Source: Nemertoderma westbladi (Eukaryota > Xenacoelomorpha > Nemertodermatida > Nemertodermatidae). From it: a stretch of 64,000 nt of DNA. A model generated the notes under the pieces. It had not been told where the DNA came from and did not search any database. It worked only from the letters and a program-made list of their open reading frames with translations. The stretch is taken from the NCBI GenBank assembly GCA_032718475.1, contig JAUCBJ010002263.1:1-64000 (forward strand). The letters run 5' to 3'. Made by a program: the position numbers and the translations under genes. Shown piece after piece: positions 54,894 through 64,000 of this stretch. Numbering within the stretch: position 1 is the first letter of the stretch; every line of letters starts with the position of its first letter.

Positions 54894-57434
54894 ATGAGTG
54901 ACAAACAAGACTATACGAAGAATACACCTACCGACTATGACTCATGTGACGTGGATAAGTCAGCAGCGGAAGAACTACAGGGGAAGACTCGCGAGCCTAC
55001 CGAACCTACACCGTGTGCGTCACCAGTACATCCAACGGGAGTACCGGATGCCGTAGTACGAGGCGACGGCAGGACCGAGGACTTTCTAACTGTTCCGCAA
55101 CCTAGATACAGGGAAACGGACATGGTAAGTTCAGTAGGAAGCCAGGAGAGTGTGGTTAGAAGCGTCGGAGGCTACATGGCGCATATTACCAGGAGTATTG
55201 GAGAAGGCCAACGCATATTAGACGAGTTGACCGCTCCGATGTCTCGGTTTGAGTTCTACACCCTCCAGGTTAGAGTACAAAGTAGAGTACATAAGTCCGT
55301 AGATAACCTTATCAGTCTACAAGATCTAGCTAGACAGAGACAGGATATGGATACTCAACTTAGAATCCTCGAGAAGTTAACGATCGCTAGAGAGAAACTG
55401 ATTCAGTTTAAGTCGACGATTAGGCAGATACAACAGGAACAAGCGGACCAGTTGTTAGGTGAGTCAGTTTCGGACGAGTTATTGCAACCCGAGGAAGAAC
55501 AGGAACTGTATAGGCTGGATGGACAATTGAAACACCTGACGGATCACTTACGCATGTGCGGCGAGGATGTCGGAGATTGGGAAACCGTGCCGGAGGCTAC
55601 GAGGGAAACTTCACTCGCACAAATCGAACTAGTACCAGGAATACTAAGTCAATCGTTGGTAAGTATTCGTAGCGAAATTGGCGAGGGAAGTATGGTCACG
55701 TCAGAAGTTGCTCGACAACAGCAACAGTTCTACAGACAGCAACACGAAATGGAAGAACAAACTCAACTGCTAATAATACAAGCAGCGGTAGAGGAAGAGA
55801 AACTACGCGTTGCAAACGTTGCGAGAATCTCTCATCTGCAAGAACAAGCCGAGTTGGAAGCAGCTGAGATGGAAAAGTTGGAGCTAGAAATAGCACAGCG
55901 AACAGTGGCAGCTGAGTTAGCGCAACAAGCGGCAGCAGCTGAGTTGGAACGACAAGCAGCAGCAGCGGAGTCGGAGCGACAAGCAGCAGCAGCCGATTTA
56001 GAGCGACGAGCAGCAGCAGCCGATTTAGAGCGACGAGCAGCAGCAGCTGAGTTAGAGCGACAAGCGGCAGCGGCAGCGGCAGCGGCAGCGTCCGAGTTAG
56101 AGCGACAAAGGTTAGTTTCAGAAGCCAGAGTCGAGATGAAAAAACGGCAAATAAAGGCTCAATCAGCTATACGACAAGCGGAGTTCGAGGCGCAACAACA
56201 ACAAACGGAACAACGAGAGAAGGAAGTTAAACTTCGTTTCGAACTCGAGAAGAAGGCGAGAGAATTAGCCAACGCGAAGGAAGATCTGGATCTACAAGCC
56301 CGCGACCAATCGATGAGATCTCGAGACGGACATGATTTAGACCAGATGGAGGTAAGGCACCGCCAAATCCAGGAACGAATGAAGGAAGGTTCGATAGGAG
56401 CACCTGGACGGGAAAGACAATTGGTCAAAGACTTATGTCAAAGATTCCCTCAAGTAACTCCTATGTTTGCACCAGTTACGACTAAGGAACCTGTTTCGAT
56501 TGCGGGTAGTAGTAACATTTCTCCTATCCATGGTGCGACGGAACACAGGTTTGTTATTCCGGACAAGTTTACACCGCCAAGAGCAACGTCATCGCCTATT
56601 CCGAAAGTCAAGGTAAGTAACCCACCGATTACAGATCGTAGTAGTTTGTTGACCGCACCTGCGCTACTGACGACAAAACAGGTGAGTCCACCTTTGACGC
56701 CAAAACCTGTCACGCACTACACGTACCCAATGACGTTTAGGCCTACAAGGCCTTTAGATTCAAATGCTGTCATTCGACCACCGGTTCAGTTTACATCGCA
56801 ATCTACGACTTCGAGGAAGACTTGTGAGCCTACCGAACAACGGAGACCAGTGGATACGCGACCGTTCAACCAGTTTACATCGCAATCTACGACTTTGAGG
56901 AAGACTTGTGAGCCTACCGAACAACGGAGAATAGTGGATACGCGACCGTTCAACCAGTTTACATCGCAATCTACGACTTCGAGGAAGACTTGTGAGCCTA
57001 CCGAACAACGGAGAATAGTGGATACGCGACCGTTCAACCAGTTTACATCGCAATCTACGACTTCGAGGAAGACTTACAAGCCTACCGAACAACGGAGACC
57101 AGTAGACGATGTTCCGAAACGGAATGTTAGGATTCGAACGACACAACGGACGCGAGCACGTCGACCACCGTATCCAGGTGACAGTAGTACTTCAAGCGAG
57201 TCGGATTACCCGGAACGCGAGGTATTTAGAACAGGAGCGGCCGACGAATGTAAACGTGAGCGTTCAGACAATTCCTTTATCAATAATCCTCCACAAAATA
57301 CACCAACACAGAAAGCGTTACAACCAACGGACGCAATTAGTACGCAACAACTCGCAGAAATAATGCGCCCAGTTGTAGACAAGTTGGCCCAAATAGAGGA
57401 ACGTTTAGAAGAAACTCAAACTGATAGTTCGTGA
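54894..57434 (+). CDS. BEL-2 ORF1: coiled-coil N-terminal Gag-like protein
   Basis: 846 codons from a true ATG (MSDKQDYTKNTPTDYDSCDV) to TGA at 57,432. The first 230 residues align with BEL-1 ORF1 (EDFLTVPQ, DMVSSVGSQESVVRSVGGYM, MSRFEFYTLQVRVQSRVH). Residues about 290-520 form a long Glu/Ala/Gln-rich coiled coil with internal QAAAAELER-type repeats. The tail holds four 28-residue units with KTCEPTEQRR. Like BEL-1 it has no recognised family domain; it probably multimerises with or as part of Gag. The reading frame continues openly past the TGA into gag-pol. Confidence 0.85.
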   Translation: MSDKQDYTKNTPTDYDSCDVDKSAAEELQGKTREPTEPTPCASPVHPTGVPDAVVRGDGRTEDFLTVPQPRYRETDMVSSVGSQESVVRSVGGYMAHITRSIGEGQRILDELTAPMSRFEFYTLQVRVQSRVHKSVDNLISLQDLARQRQDMDTQLRILEKLTIAREKLIQFKSTIRQIQQEQADQLLGESVSDELLQPEEEQELYRLDGQLKHLTDHLRMCGEDVGDWETVPEATRETSLAQIELVPGILSQSLVSIRSEIGEGSMVTSEVARQQQQFYRQQHEMEEQTQLLIIQAAVEEEKLRVANVARISHLQEQAELEAAEMEKLELEIAQRTVAAELAQQAAAAELERQAAAAESERQAAAADLERRAAAADLERRAAAAELERQAAAAAAAAASELERQRLVSEARVEMKKRQIKAQSAIRQAEFEAQQQQTEQREKEVKLRFELEKKARELANAKEDLDLQARDQSMRSRDGHDLDQMEVRHRQIQERMKEGSIGAPGRERQLVKDLCQRFPQVTPMFAPVTTKEPVSIAGSSNISPIHGATEHRFVIPDKFTPPRATSSPIPKVKVSNPPITDRSSLLTAPALLTTKQVSPPLTPKPVTHYTYPMTFRPTRPLDSNAVIRPPVQFTSQSTTSRKTCEPTEQRRPVDTRPFNQFTSQSTTLRKTCEPTEQRRIVDTRPFNQFTSQSTTSRKTCEPTEQRRIVDTRPFNQFTSQSTTSRKTYKPTEQRRPVDDVPKRNVRIRTTQRTRARRPPYPGDSSTSSESDYPEREVFRTGAADECKRERSDNSFINNPPQNTPTQKALQPTDAISTQQLAEIMRPVVDKLAQIEERLEETQTDSS
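54982..55001 (+). repeat. Palindrome-like 20-mer (weaker)
   Basis: GGAAGACTCGCGAGCCTACC, read KTREPT. BEL-1 aligns here without a gap (RTRDST), so this is either an old shared copy decayed in BEL-1 or a chance match. Confidence 0.6.
56815..56834 (+). repeat. 20-bp BEL palindrome
   Basis: GGAAGACTTGTGAGCCTACC, read KTCEPT. Unit 1 of the 84-bp array. Confidence 0.85.
56899..56918 (+). repeat. 20-bp BEL palindrome
   Basis: GGAAGACTTGTGAGCCTACC, read KTCEPT. Unit 2 of the 84-bp array. Confidence 0.85.
56983..57002 (+). repeat. 20-bp BEL palindrome
   Basis: GGAAGACTTGTGAGCCTACC, read KTCEPT. Unit 3 of the 84-bp array. Confidence 0.85.
57067..57086 (+). repeat. 20-bp BEL palindrome, degenerate
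   Basis: GGAAGACTTACAAGCCTACC, read KTYKPT. Unit 4 of the 84-bp array. Confidence 0.75.
57432..57434 (+). promoter_or_regulatory. Conserved in-frame TGA, candidate readthrough site
   Basis: TGA then GGT. The frame is open for 43 codons to the first codon of the gag part shown below and onward. It sits 48 codons before EIAKFAAR; in BEL-1 the distance is 49. Confidence 0.55.
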
Positions 57435-59564
57435 GGTAACGAGTTCGAACACTTTAGACACCCGAAGCAGCAAAGAAAACAACCCTCGAGAAACACTTCG
57501 TATCAAGGAAAAGCGCCAAGACGAGAGAACATCAACTCGATTGCCAACCAAGGACGCGAAACTTTGAACGTGGCCGAGGAGATAGCGAAATTCGCAGCGA
57601 GACAAGGTTTACCGGTACAACAACCACCGAAGTTTTCAGGTAACTCGAAACATTGGCACACCTTTGTGGACTACATCGAAACACAAATAGCAGCGTGCGC
57701 CTTTACATTGAGGGAGAAATTCAACTACCTGCTACAAACGCTGACGGGAGAACCGAAACGTCTAGCAGAAACCTTTGTCGGTGTACCAGATGCCTTCGAA
57801 CTAGCGTATGATCGCTTAACTTCGATTTACGGAGGCACGGTGAGTATGGCTAAGTCAGTGATAGAAGAACTCTGTAAGGGGGGGGCTATAACAAAACCCG
57901 TTGACTTACTAAAACTAGCTGACGAGATTAAAAACGCCATTACTACACTACGCTCGATTGGACAACTTGACTACGCGAACACTCCGACAGTTCTATTAAA
58001 AATAATAGGAAGATTACACCATCGACTTCGTCGGGAGTGGCGAAAGATAGAATATCAGCGAGAAGAGAGAGGCGGATTCTTGAAGTTGGAAGACGTCTAC
58101 CTACTGATATCCAGAGAGGCAGTAGTCGAGACGCGTTCGAACTACACGGACCAACATATTGTGGCGGAAGGAATCACACTACCTTCATCGAACCGACAGA
58201 AACCCCAGACAACATCCACTAAGACGGCCACTTACGTTACGCCGACGGAAACCCGACGATCTTCAGACGGTAGTAAGGTGTCCGCGCCCATTGGCACCAA
58301 ACAGATCCGACAACAACTAAGTACAGACTTTAGTGGTTGCCAATACTGCGAGCAGCTAGGCAAGCGGCACACTGGTCACAAACTAAGAGGTTGCCGGTTA
58401 TTTCGCGAGTTAAACTCGGAAGAACGACGCCTGCAGATACGGCCATTAGATTCTTGTTGGCGGTGTACGCTACATGGACATGTCCGTAAGGACTGCCCAA
58501 ATACGGACACCTGTCCTTCTTGTGGACGCAACCACGACGGCTTGCTACACACCGACAGTCATACGCCGACAAAACGCTTCACAAGGGAACACCCGGAAGC
58601 TGCAGCAAGATGCAACACAGCATACAAGGGTCGAGAGTCGAAAACAACACCGACATTCGTGACACACATTAGAGATTGTTTCTCGGAACAATCAGGATCG
58701 TCAGATGAAGAGTCGGAAGAAGACGACGTTTACTTTGATACTGGAGACGAACAACCATCGATTGCGCTCCTGACGCCTGATCAACTAAAGGGGTTTAGCA
58801 TAATTCCCGTCAAGATTACTGGCACCAAAGGGAGCAAGAGGATCTACGCTATCCTGGATTCAGCCTCATCTCATAGCTCTGTGGATGAGAAAGTAGCTGA
58901 TGTTGTCACGGATCTTAGACAAGGTAAGAACGTCAGTTACACCATAAGTAGTATGCATGGACAACGTGCAATACCAGTAACACGAGTTAAGTTGAACTTA
59001 GACACTCTTCTTCCGAAATCGCAACATAGCGAAAAGGAGAGGTCTTTGTTACCCTTTAAGGATTTAACCTTTGCGGCCACAAAGGACTTTAGTAACCTAC
59101 TAGGTCCTGTCCCAGAACAATCCTTGGAGGACCGTAAGTACATCAGACACCTTGGTGTACCTGAATGTCCTGTCAATTATAGATCGGTAGCAATGCTGAT
59201 CGGGACAGATCAATTCAACCTACATCAAGTGTGGGAAACCAGGCCATCGGCAGTCGTAGCGGGAAACGCATACGCCTGTAGAACGCCGATAGGGTGGTAT
59301 ACTCGAGCGCCTGTGCGCACACTGGATATAAGTGACGAGGAAGACGATATACAAAGTACATGTAGTTTATTAACTACAACTTCGACTCATTCCTTTTCAC
59401 ACGACGTAGACTATACTACACTACAGTCAAGTTCGACAAAACATGACACGACGTGTGTAGCTAGCATGATAAGTCACAAGGAGCAGCTAATCCACCAGGT
59501 GAGTTTAGAACTTGGGGAGAAGACGAGTCAGCCAGAGATTCCATCGACGACAGACGATAACGCC

Positions 59565-59584
59565 GGAAGGCTTGCGAGTCTACC
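59565..59584 (+). repeat. 20-bp BEL palindrome
   Basis: GGAAGGCTTGCGAGTCTACC, read GRLASLP, between protease and RT. It corresponds in place to the three BEL-1 copies at 44,330-44,505. Confidence 0.95.
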
Positions 59585-61592
59585 TACACCAACAACCTCA
59601 ACAATGCCCGTCGATATCGATGATGACGCGTTAAGAAATCATCAAGTGGAACAAGCTGCATTGGACAAAGAATTAACGGAGAAGACTATCAGGTGGTTAG
59701 AACAAGATACAGCTGAACCTGGTAGCTACGAACCATGTATGTCGGAACAAGAGAAACAATCTTTGAAGATCATGGAAGATACTATCCGCCAGACGAAAGA
59801 CGGACATTATGAGGTAGGGATGCTATGGCGTAACCAACATCCTAAACTCATAAATAACTATCCGCTAGCCTTAAGACGTCTACACTCAATACGACAACGT
59901 CTATTAAAGGACGAGAAAGCCCATCTGCAGTATAATACTCAGATGGAGACGTATTTGACCAAAGGATACGCTATCCGAATGACTAACCCAGAGATAGTGA
60001 CTGACCAGACATACTACTTGCCACATCACTACGTGAGACACCCCGACAAACCAGACAAAGTATGTGTAGTCAATGACTGTGCGGCTCTGTTTGAGGGGAT
60101 GTCCCTCAATAGCGAGTTGATGGATGGACCAAACATGAACAATTATCTTATGGGGGTGATTATGCGCTTCCGTCAGCGTCAAGTAGCCTTTACTTGTGAC
60201 GTCGAAGCTATGTTTCACCAAGTGAGAGCGTTAGAGCAAGACAGAGACAATTTGAGGTTCCTCTGGTATCCGGAAGGAGACTTAAGTCTACCACCGGCGA
60301 CTTACCAAATGCAAGTTCGCGTTTTCGGTGCCAGGGACAGCCCAAACTGTACGATGTATGCCCTAAAGCAAGCCGCTAGGGATCAGAAACATTTATATGA
60401 CCCAGAGATAATTAAGATCGTAGAACGTGACTTTTACGTAGATGATGGTTTACAGAGTTGTGACACAGTAGAACGTGCTATAACAGTAGCACATCAATTA
60501 CGGGACTGCTTAGCGGGCGGAGGTTTTAACCTCACCAAATTCGCCTCAAACAGTGCCGAATTGGTAAACTCATTCGGAACGACTGAGCGTGGAGGTGGTG
60601 ACATTGACCTAGAGTTCGAACCACTACCGACGACCAAGGTGTTGGGGCTCTTTTGGGATCCAAACACGGACAACTTTCGAGTGAAGGTGAGACTGGACAG
60701 TCAAGAAAACACACTGACAAAGAGATCCTGCTTGTCAAAATTGAGCCGATTGTTCGATCCATTAGGATTCATCAGTCCAATAATACTGCAAGCCAGAATT
60801 TATATGCGCAGTATTTGGAAGGATGGACTAACATGGGACGAGCCGATCTCATCAGACCAAGTGGACTTATGGAAAACCTGGGAGGCAGAATTATCTTCGC
60901 TAGAGGATTATTCCATACCCAGAGTCTACTTTCCATTACAAACAACGTTTCCTGACAACTTGGAATTACATTGTTTTTCCGACGCCAGTGACAACGGCTT
61001 TGGTGTGGCAGCGTACTTGCGCAGACAAGTAGACTCAGAAGAGTTCGATGTTTCGCTCATTACTTCTAAGGCAAAAACAATGCCTACTAAGTATATGACG
61101 ACACCACGAGCTGAGCTACAAGCCGCAACCCTGTCAACCACAATCGTGAACCTTATACAGACTGAACTACAGTCAAGTTTACAGATATTTTATTGGACTG
61201 ACGCGACGTTGGTTTTATTTTACATAAACAACGACACACTTGAATTCAAGACATTCGTAGCTAACCGTCGCGCAGAAATTCTAGACCGTTCAATAAAAGA
61301 AGATTGGCGACATTGTCCCGGACCACAAAACCCAGCCGATATTGCGTCAAGAGGAATGATGCCTGAGGAATTCTGTAAACCAGAGAACAAAGAATTTTGG
61401 CAGCACGGACCACAGTTCTTGCAGGGATCAATACAACATTGGCCGCCACTATACGACAACAAGTCTAACACTATCCCTAAAGACGCGGAAATTAAAAAAC
61501 CAAAGAAAGGGAAAGCAAAGAAAAGGACGGCGGCGAAACTTAAGAAAAAACCGAAGGCGAAATGGAAAGCGATAACTTCAAAGGTCAAGAAC

Positions 61593-61612
61593 GGAAGACT
61601 TGCGAGCCTTTC
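61593..61612 (+). repeat. 20-bp BEL palindrome
   Basis: GGAAGACTTGCGAGCCTTTC, read GRLASLS, just before the Pro/Asp repeat spacer. BEL-1 has no copy here. Confidence 0.85.
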
Positions 61613-61615
61613 TAC

Positions 61616-61990
61616 ACCAGACATATCGCCAGACGGTCAACCAGACACGTTACTAGACGGTCAACCAGACACGTTACTAGACGGTCAACCAGACGTTTTG
61701 CCAGACATGTCACAAAATGTTCTACCAGACACTAGTGACATATTGACAAATAGTAAAGCCGCAGTTTCTCTATTGGAGCGGCCTTCTATTGACAAACAAC
61801 CAGACGCGTTACTAGACGGTCAACCAGACGTTTTGCCAGACACGTCACTAGATATTTCGCCGGATGTTCCGCGAAACATTTTACCAGACATGTCACAAAA
61901 TGTTCTACCAGACACTAGTAACATATTGACAAATAGTAAAGCCGCAATTTCCCTATTGGAGCGGCCTTGTATTGACAAACTACCAAATTT
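61616..61990 (+). repeat. Coding repeats in the RNase H-integrase spacer
   Basis: DGQPDTLLDGQPD short repeats, then a larger duplication containing MSQNVLPDTS, ILTNSKAA and SLLERP (about 61,705-61,790 and 61,890-61,975). BEL-1 has a different but similarly Asp/Pro-rich array at 41,935-42,330, so fast-evolving spacers are a shared trait. Confidence 0.85.
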
Positions 61991-63884
61991 GACACACTTG
62001 AGCAACAATAAGCACAGCGAAACCTCATGTATTACAGATGTGGGTAGTACCTACGCTAATGTAAATACAGGTGTTACTTTGCGCTCAAGAGACATACCAA
62101 ACTTGCAACCTATGGTGAGACCCGGGATTAATATCGGCAGAAAATAAAGTTTACCGAAACCCACTGACCCCATAGAGTTCAAACCACCATTAACGATCGA
62201 CTTACAAAGTACTGCCAATCAAGGTAAGAAACCAAAGAAGGACAAATTACTTGTAGACCCGGACGGATCAACAGTCAACAAGGGAATACCTACCGGCGGA
62301 CCCGTGGGCCCTTCTAGTAAATCAAAACCTTCAAAATTCTCCATTGACTTACCTGATGACGTCACAAATACTTACGTCGACCGTATTGTAAACTTAACAG
62401 ATTCTTGGACAAACGCGTGCCGAAAATTAGCGTGGATTGTACGTTTTGTACAATACGTTAAAGGCAAACGCGACTTTACACGTCGACTTACATTGACTGA
62501 GATTGACAGGTGTGAAAGTAAATTAATTCGCCATTACCAACTGCGATATTTCAAGCGCGAATTCACATCTATAAGCCAAGGTCAACCAATCAAGTCGTCA
62601 CCAATATTGAGTTGGAGTCCGATAATTTATAATGGCTTAATTTGTCATAAATCTCGGCTTCAAAACATTGACTTTAACACAAACTTTAGATACCCAATAA
62701 TAATACCGCAGCATCACGAACTACAACGTGCAATGATACTGGACGCACATTTACATCTGAAACACGCTGGAAGACACCACTGTCTTTCCTACTTACGTAC
62801 AAGATTTGTATTAATTAGACCCAGTAAAGCATTAAGTTCAGTGACACGTACGTGTATTATTTGTAAAAAGGTACATTCTAGAATAGGCACTCAAGAAATG
62901 AGTGAACTTCCACAAGCACGATTTCAAGCATTCAGACCACCTTTTACATAGACTGGAATTGATTGCTTTGGTCCCATACATACGAAACGTGGACGTATAC
63001 TAGTAAAACGCTGGGGACTGATTTTCACATGTATGTCCAGTAGGGCAGTTCATATTGAACGTGTGATGGATCTTTCTACCAACGCGTTTATACTAGCACT
63101 GCGGCGATTTATCGCCAGACGCGGACTAGTGAAATGCTTGTACTCAGACCAAGGGACAAACTTTGTTGGTGCTCGAAATGAGATTGCTAGAGCCTTTAAG
63201 AAATTAGATCATGACCAAATCTCAAACGAACTACGTCCTTACAAGATTGTTTGGAAGTTTAATCCTCCAGATAGTCCATGGAGAGGCGGAGTCTGGGAGA
63301 GATTGATTAGATCTATAAAAACAGCCATGGCAAAAGTAATTCCAGTAAACCACATTTTGACAGACGACCAACTGACAACACTGTTTGTTGAAATCGAGGC
63401 AATACTAAATACTAGACCAATAGTATTAGTACCCGATGACAAACAATCCCAGTTTGCTTTAACACCAGCACACCTGCTTATGCAGGCACCGACTACTTTG
63501 ACGCCGATTTCTATTCCAATAGAAGGTGATAGCTATGGTAGAAAAGCGTGGAAAATCACGCAACTACTAGCTAACAAATTCTGGGAAATATGGTAAAACC
63601 ATTATTTGCCCTCTATTTCTGCCAGAACAAACTGGTACAATAACACCCGCGCATTAAAGCCGGGAGATCACGTGCTGTTAGCAGAAGTGAATCTAAAAAG
63701 ACGCTTCTGGATAACAGGTGTAATTTTAGCCACACATCCATCTATGGATGGAGTGACAAGAACTGTGACGGTACGGACAATTGACGGTCGTACAGTTGAC
63801 AGACCGACTCAACGTCTCGTACTTCTTGAAGAGACTCGAAACGAGTCTGGAGACTACAAATCTCCAACAAATGTTAGTAAATAA

Positions 63885-64000
63885 TTAGGAGTTTACAAAT
63901 AGATTTCCACGTACCTGTACACTGTAGTAAGGACAGCGGTAGAATTCCATTGTCTTTATATGTGAACATTGAGGGTAGTACCCTTATGTGTCACATAGGA
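63885..64000 (+). other. BEL-2 sequence after pol, cut by window end
   Basis: Contains GACAGCGGTAGAATTCCATT and ATGTGAACATTGAGGGTAGT, matching the BEL-1 region after pol on the other strand (about 39,900-39,965). No gene. Confidence 0.8.

Larger units (their letters stand above)
56787..57105 (+). repeat. 84-bp in-frame tandem repeat, four units, each with a palindrome
   Basis: Units start at 56,787, 56,871, 56,955 and 57,039 and encode QFTSQSTTSRKTCEPTEQRR plus VDTRPFN. Very similar to each other, so recently expanded. The homologous BEL-1 tail has two 93-bp units with the same KACEPTExRR core. Confidence 0.95.
57435..63884 (+). pseudogene. BEL-2 gag-pol, three in-frame stops
   Basis: One frame throughout. 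Gag capsid starts EIAKFAARQGLPVQQPPKFS near 57,578; zinc knuckles CQYCEQLGKRHTGHKLRGC, CWRCTLHGHVRKDC and CPSCGRNHDG lie near 58,337-58,550. Then come protease AILDSASSHSSVDE (58,850), RT with VVNDCA and FYVDDGLQSCD (60,430), RNase H HCFSDASDNGFG (60,970), a Pro/Asp-rich repeat spacer, and integrase HAGRHHCLSYL, CIICKKVH, then YSDQGTNFVGA and a DUF5641-like tail ending NVSK. Stops interrupt at 62,145 (TAA), 62,949 (TAG, where BEL-1 reads Glu) and 63,594 (TAA, where BEL-1 reads Gln). No frameshifts are seen. All catalytic boxes are intact, but integrase could not be made whole. Confidence 0.9.
52191..64000 (+). mobile_element. BEL-2: second BEL/Pao element, plus strand, 3' end outside window
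   Basis: Same architecture as BEL-1 but clearly diverged: LTR with tRNA-like segment and TATA box, leader, coiled-coil ORF1, gag and pol. It lies head-to-head with BEL-1, with only about 80 bp of satellite between the 5' ends. The LTR start is placed where similarity to the BEL-1 LTR begins (TATAGAATC); neither end is exact. The pol has three in-frame stops, so the copy is probably older and inactive. If it follows BEL-1, an accessory region and 3' LTR lie beyond 64,000. Confidence 0.85.

Overview
The window looks like a repeat-dominated stretch of an invertebrate animal genome. The evidence is eukaryotic and metazoan: a TATA-driven, intron-containing gene with a fibrinogen-related domain, APE-type and RLE-type non-LTR retroelements, BEL/Pao LTR retrotransposons and long satellite or minisatellite arrays. 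The RT families resemble types common in cnidarians and other early-branching animals, but I cannot name the species. Almost nothing here is single-copy sequence.

Bases 1-26,960 hold three copies of one RTE-like element. Copy 1 is broken and carries a nested CR1/L2-like 3' fragment, copy 2 has an open 5'-truncated RT frame, and copy 3 is broken. Around them lie many tandem repeats (units of 31, 32 and 68 bp, AG tracts), a 1.04 kb fold-back MITE (9878-10915), a split fibrinogen-domain gene (about 16,658-20,028), a decayed minus-strand coding fragment (23,292-24,150) and a 1.7 kb satellite built on the palindrome TCTCGCGAGA.

Bases 26,961-52,108 are one 25.1 kb LTR retrotransposon on the minus strand, here called BEL-1. 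Its 2.25 kb LTRs begin TG and end CA, differ by about 13 substitutions counted by eye, and are flanked by the 5-bp duplication CGCGA inside the satellite. In sense order it holds a leader, a coiled-coil ORF1, a capsid/zinc-knuckle gag, and protease-RT-RNase H-integrase. About 10.9 kb of extra sequence follows before the 3' LTR: a complete-looking RLE-type non-LTR element (about 35,000-39,370) and an unrecognised accessory coding region with zinc knuckles (29,935-34,790).

Bases from about 52,190 to the window end are a related, diverged element on the plus strand (BEL-2), lying head-to-head with BEL-1. It has the same gene order, a 5' LTR with a tRNA-like segment and TATA box, and a pol with three extra in-frame stops. 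Its 3' LTR lies beyond the window.

The most striking signal is a 20-bp near-palindrome, GGAAGGCTTGCGAGCCTACC and variants. I found 18 copies, all inside BEL-1 and BEL-2 and all in the same orientation to the sense strand. Most lie in coding sequence, where it is read in all three phases (GRLASLP, KACEPT, EGSRAY), and it often sits in an in-frame tandem duplication. A second signal is an in-frame TGA at the same place, between ORF1 and gag, in both elements, which suggests programmed readthrough.
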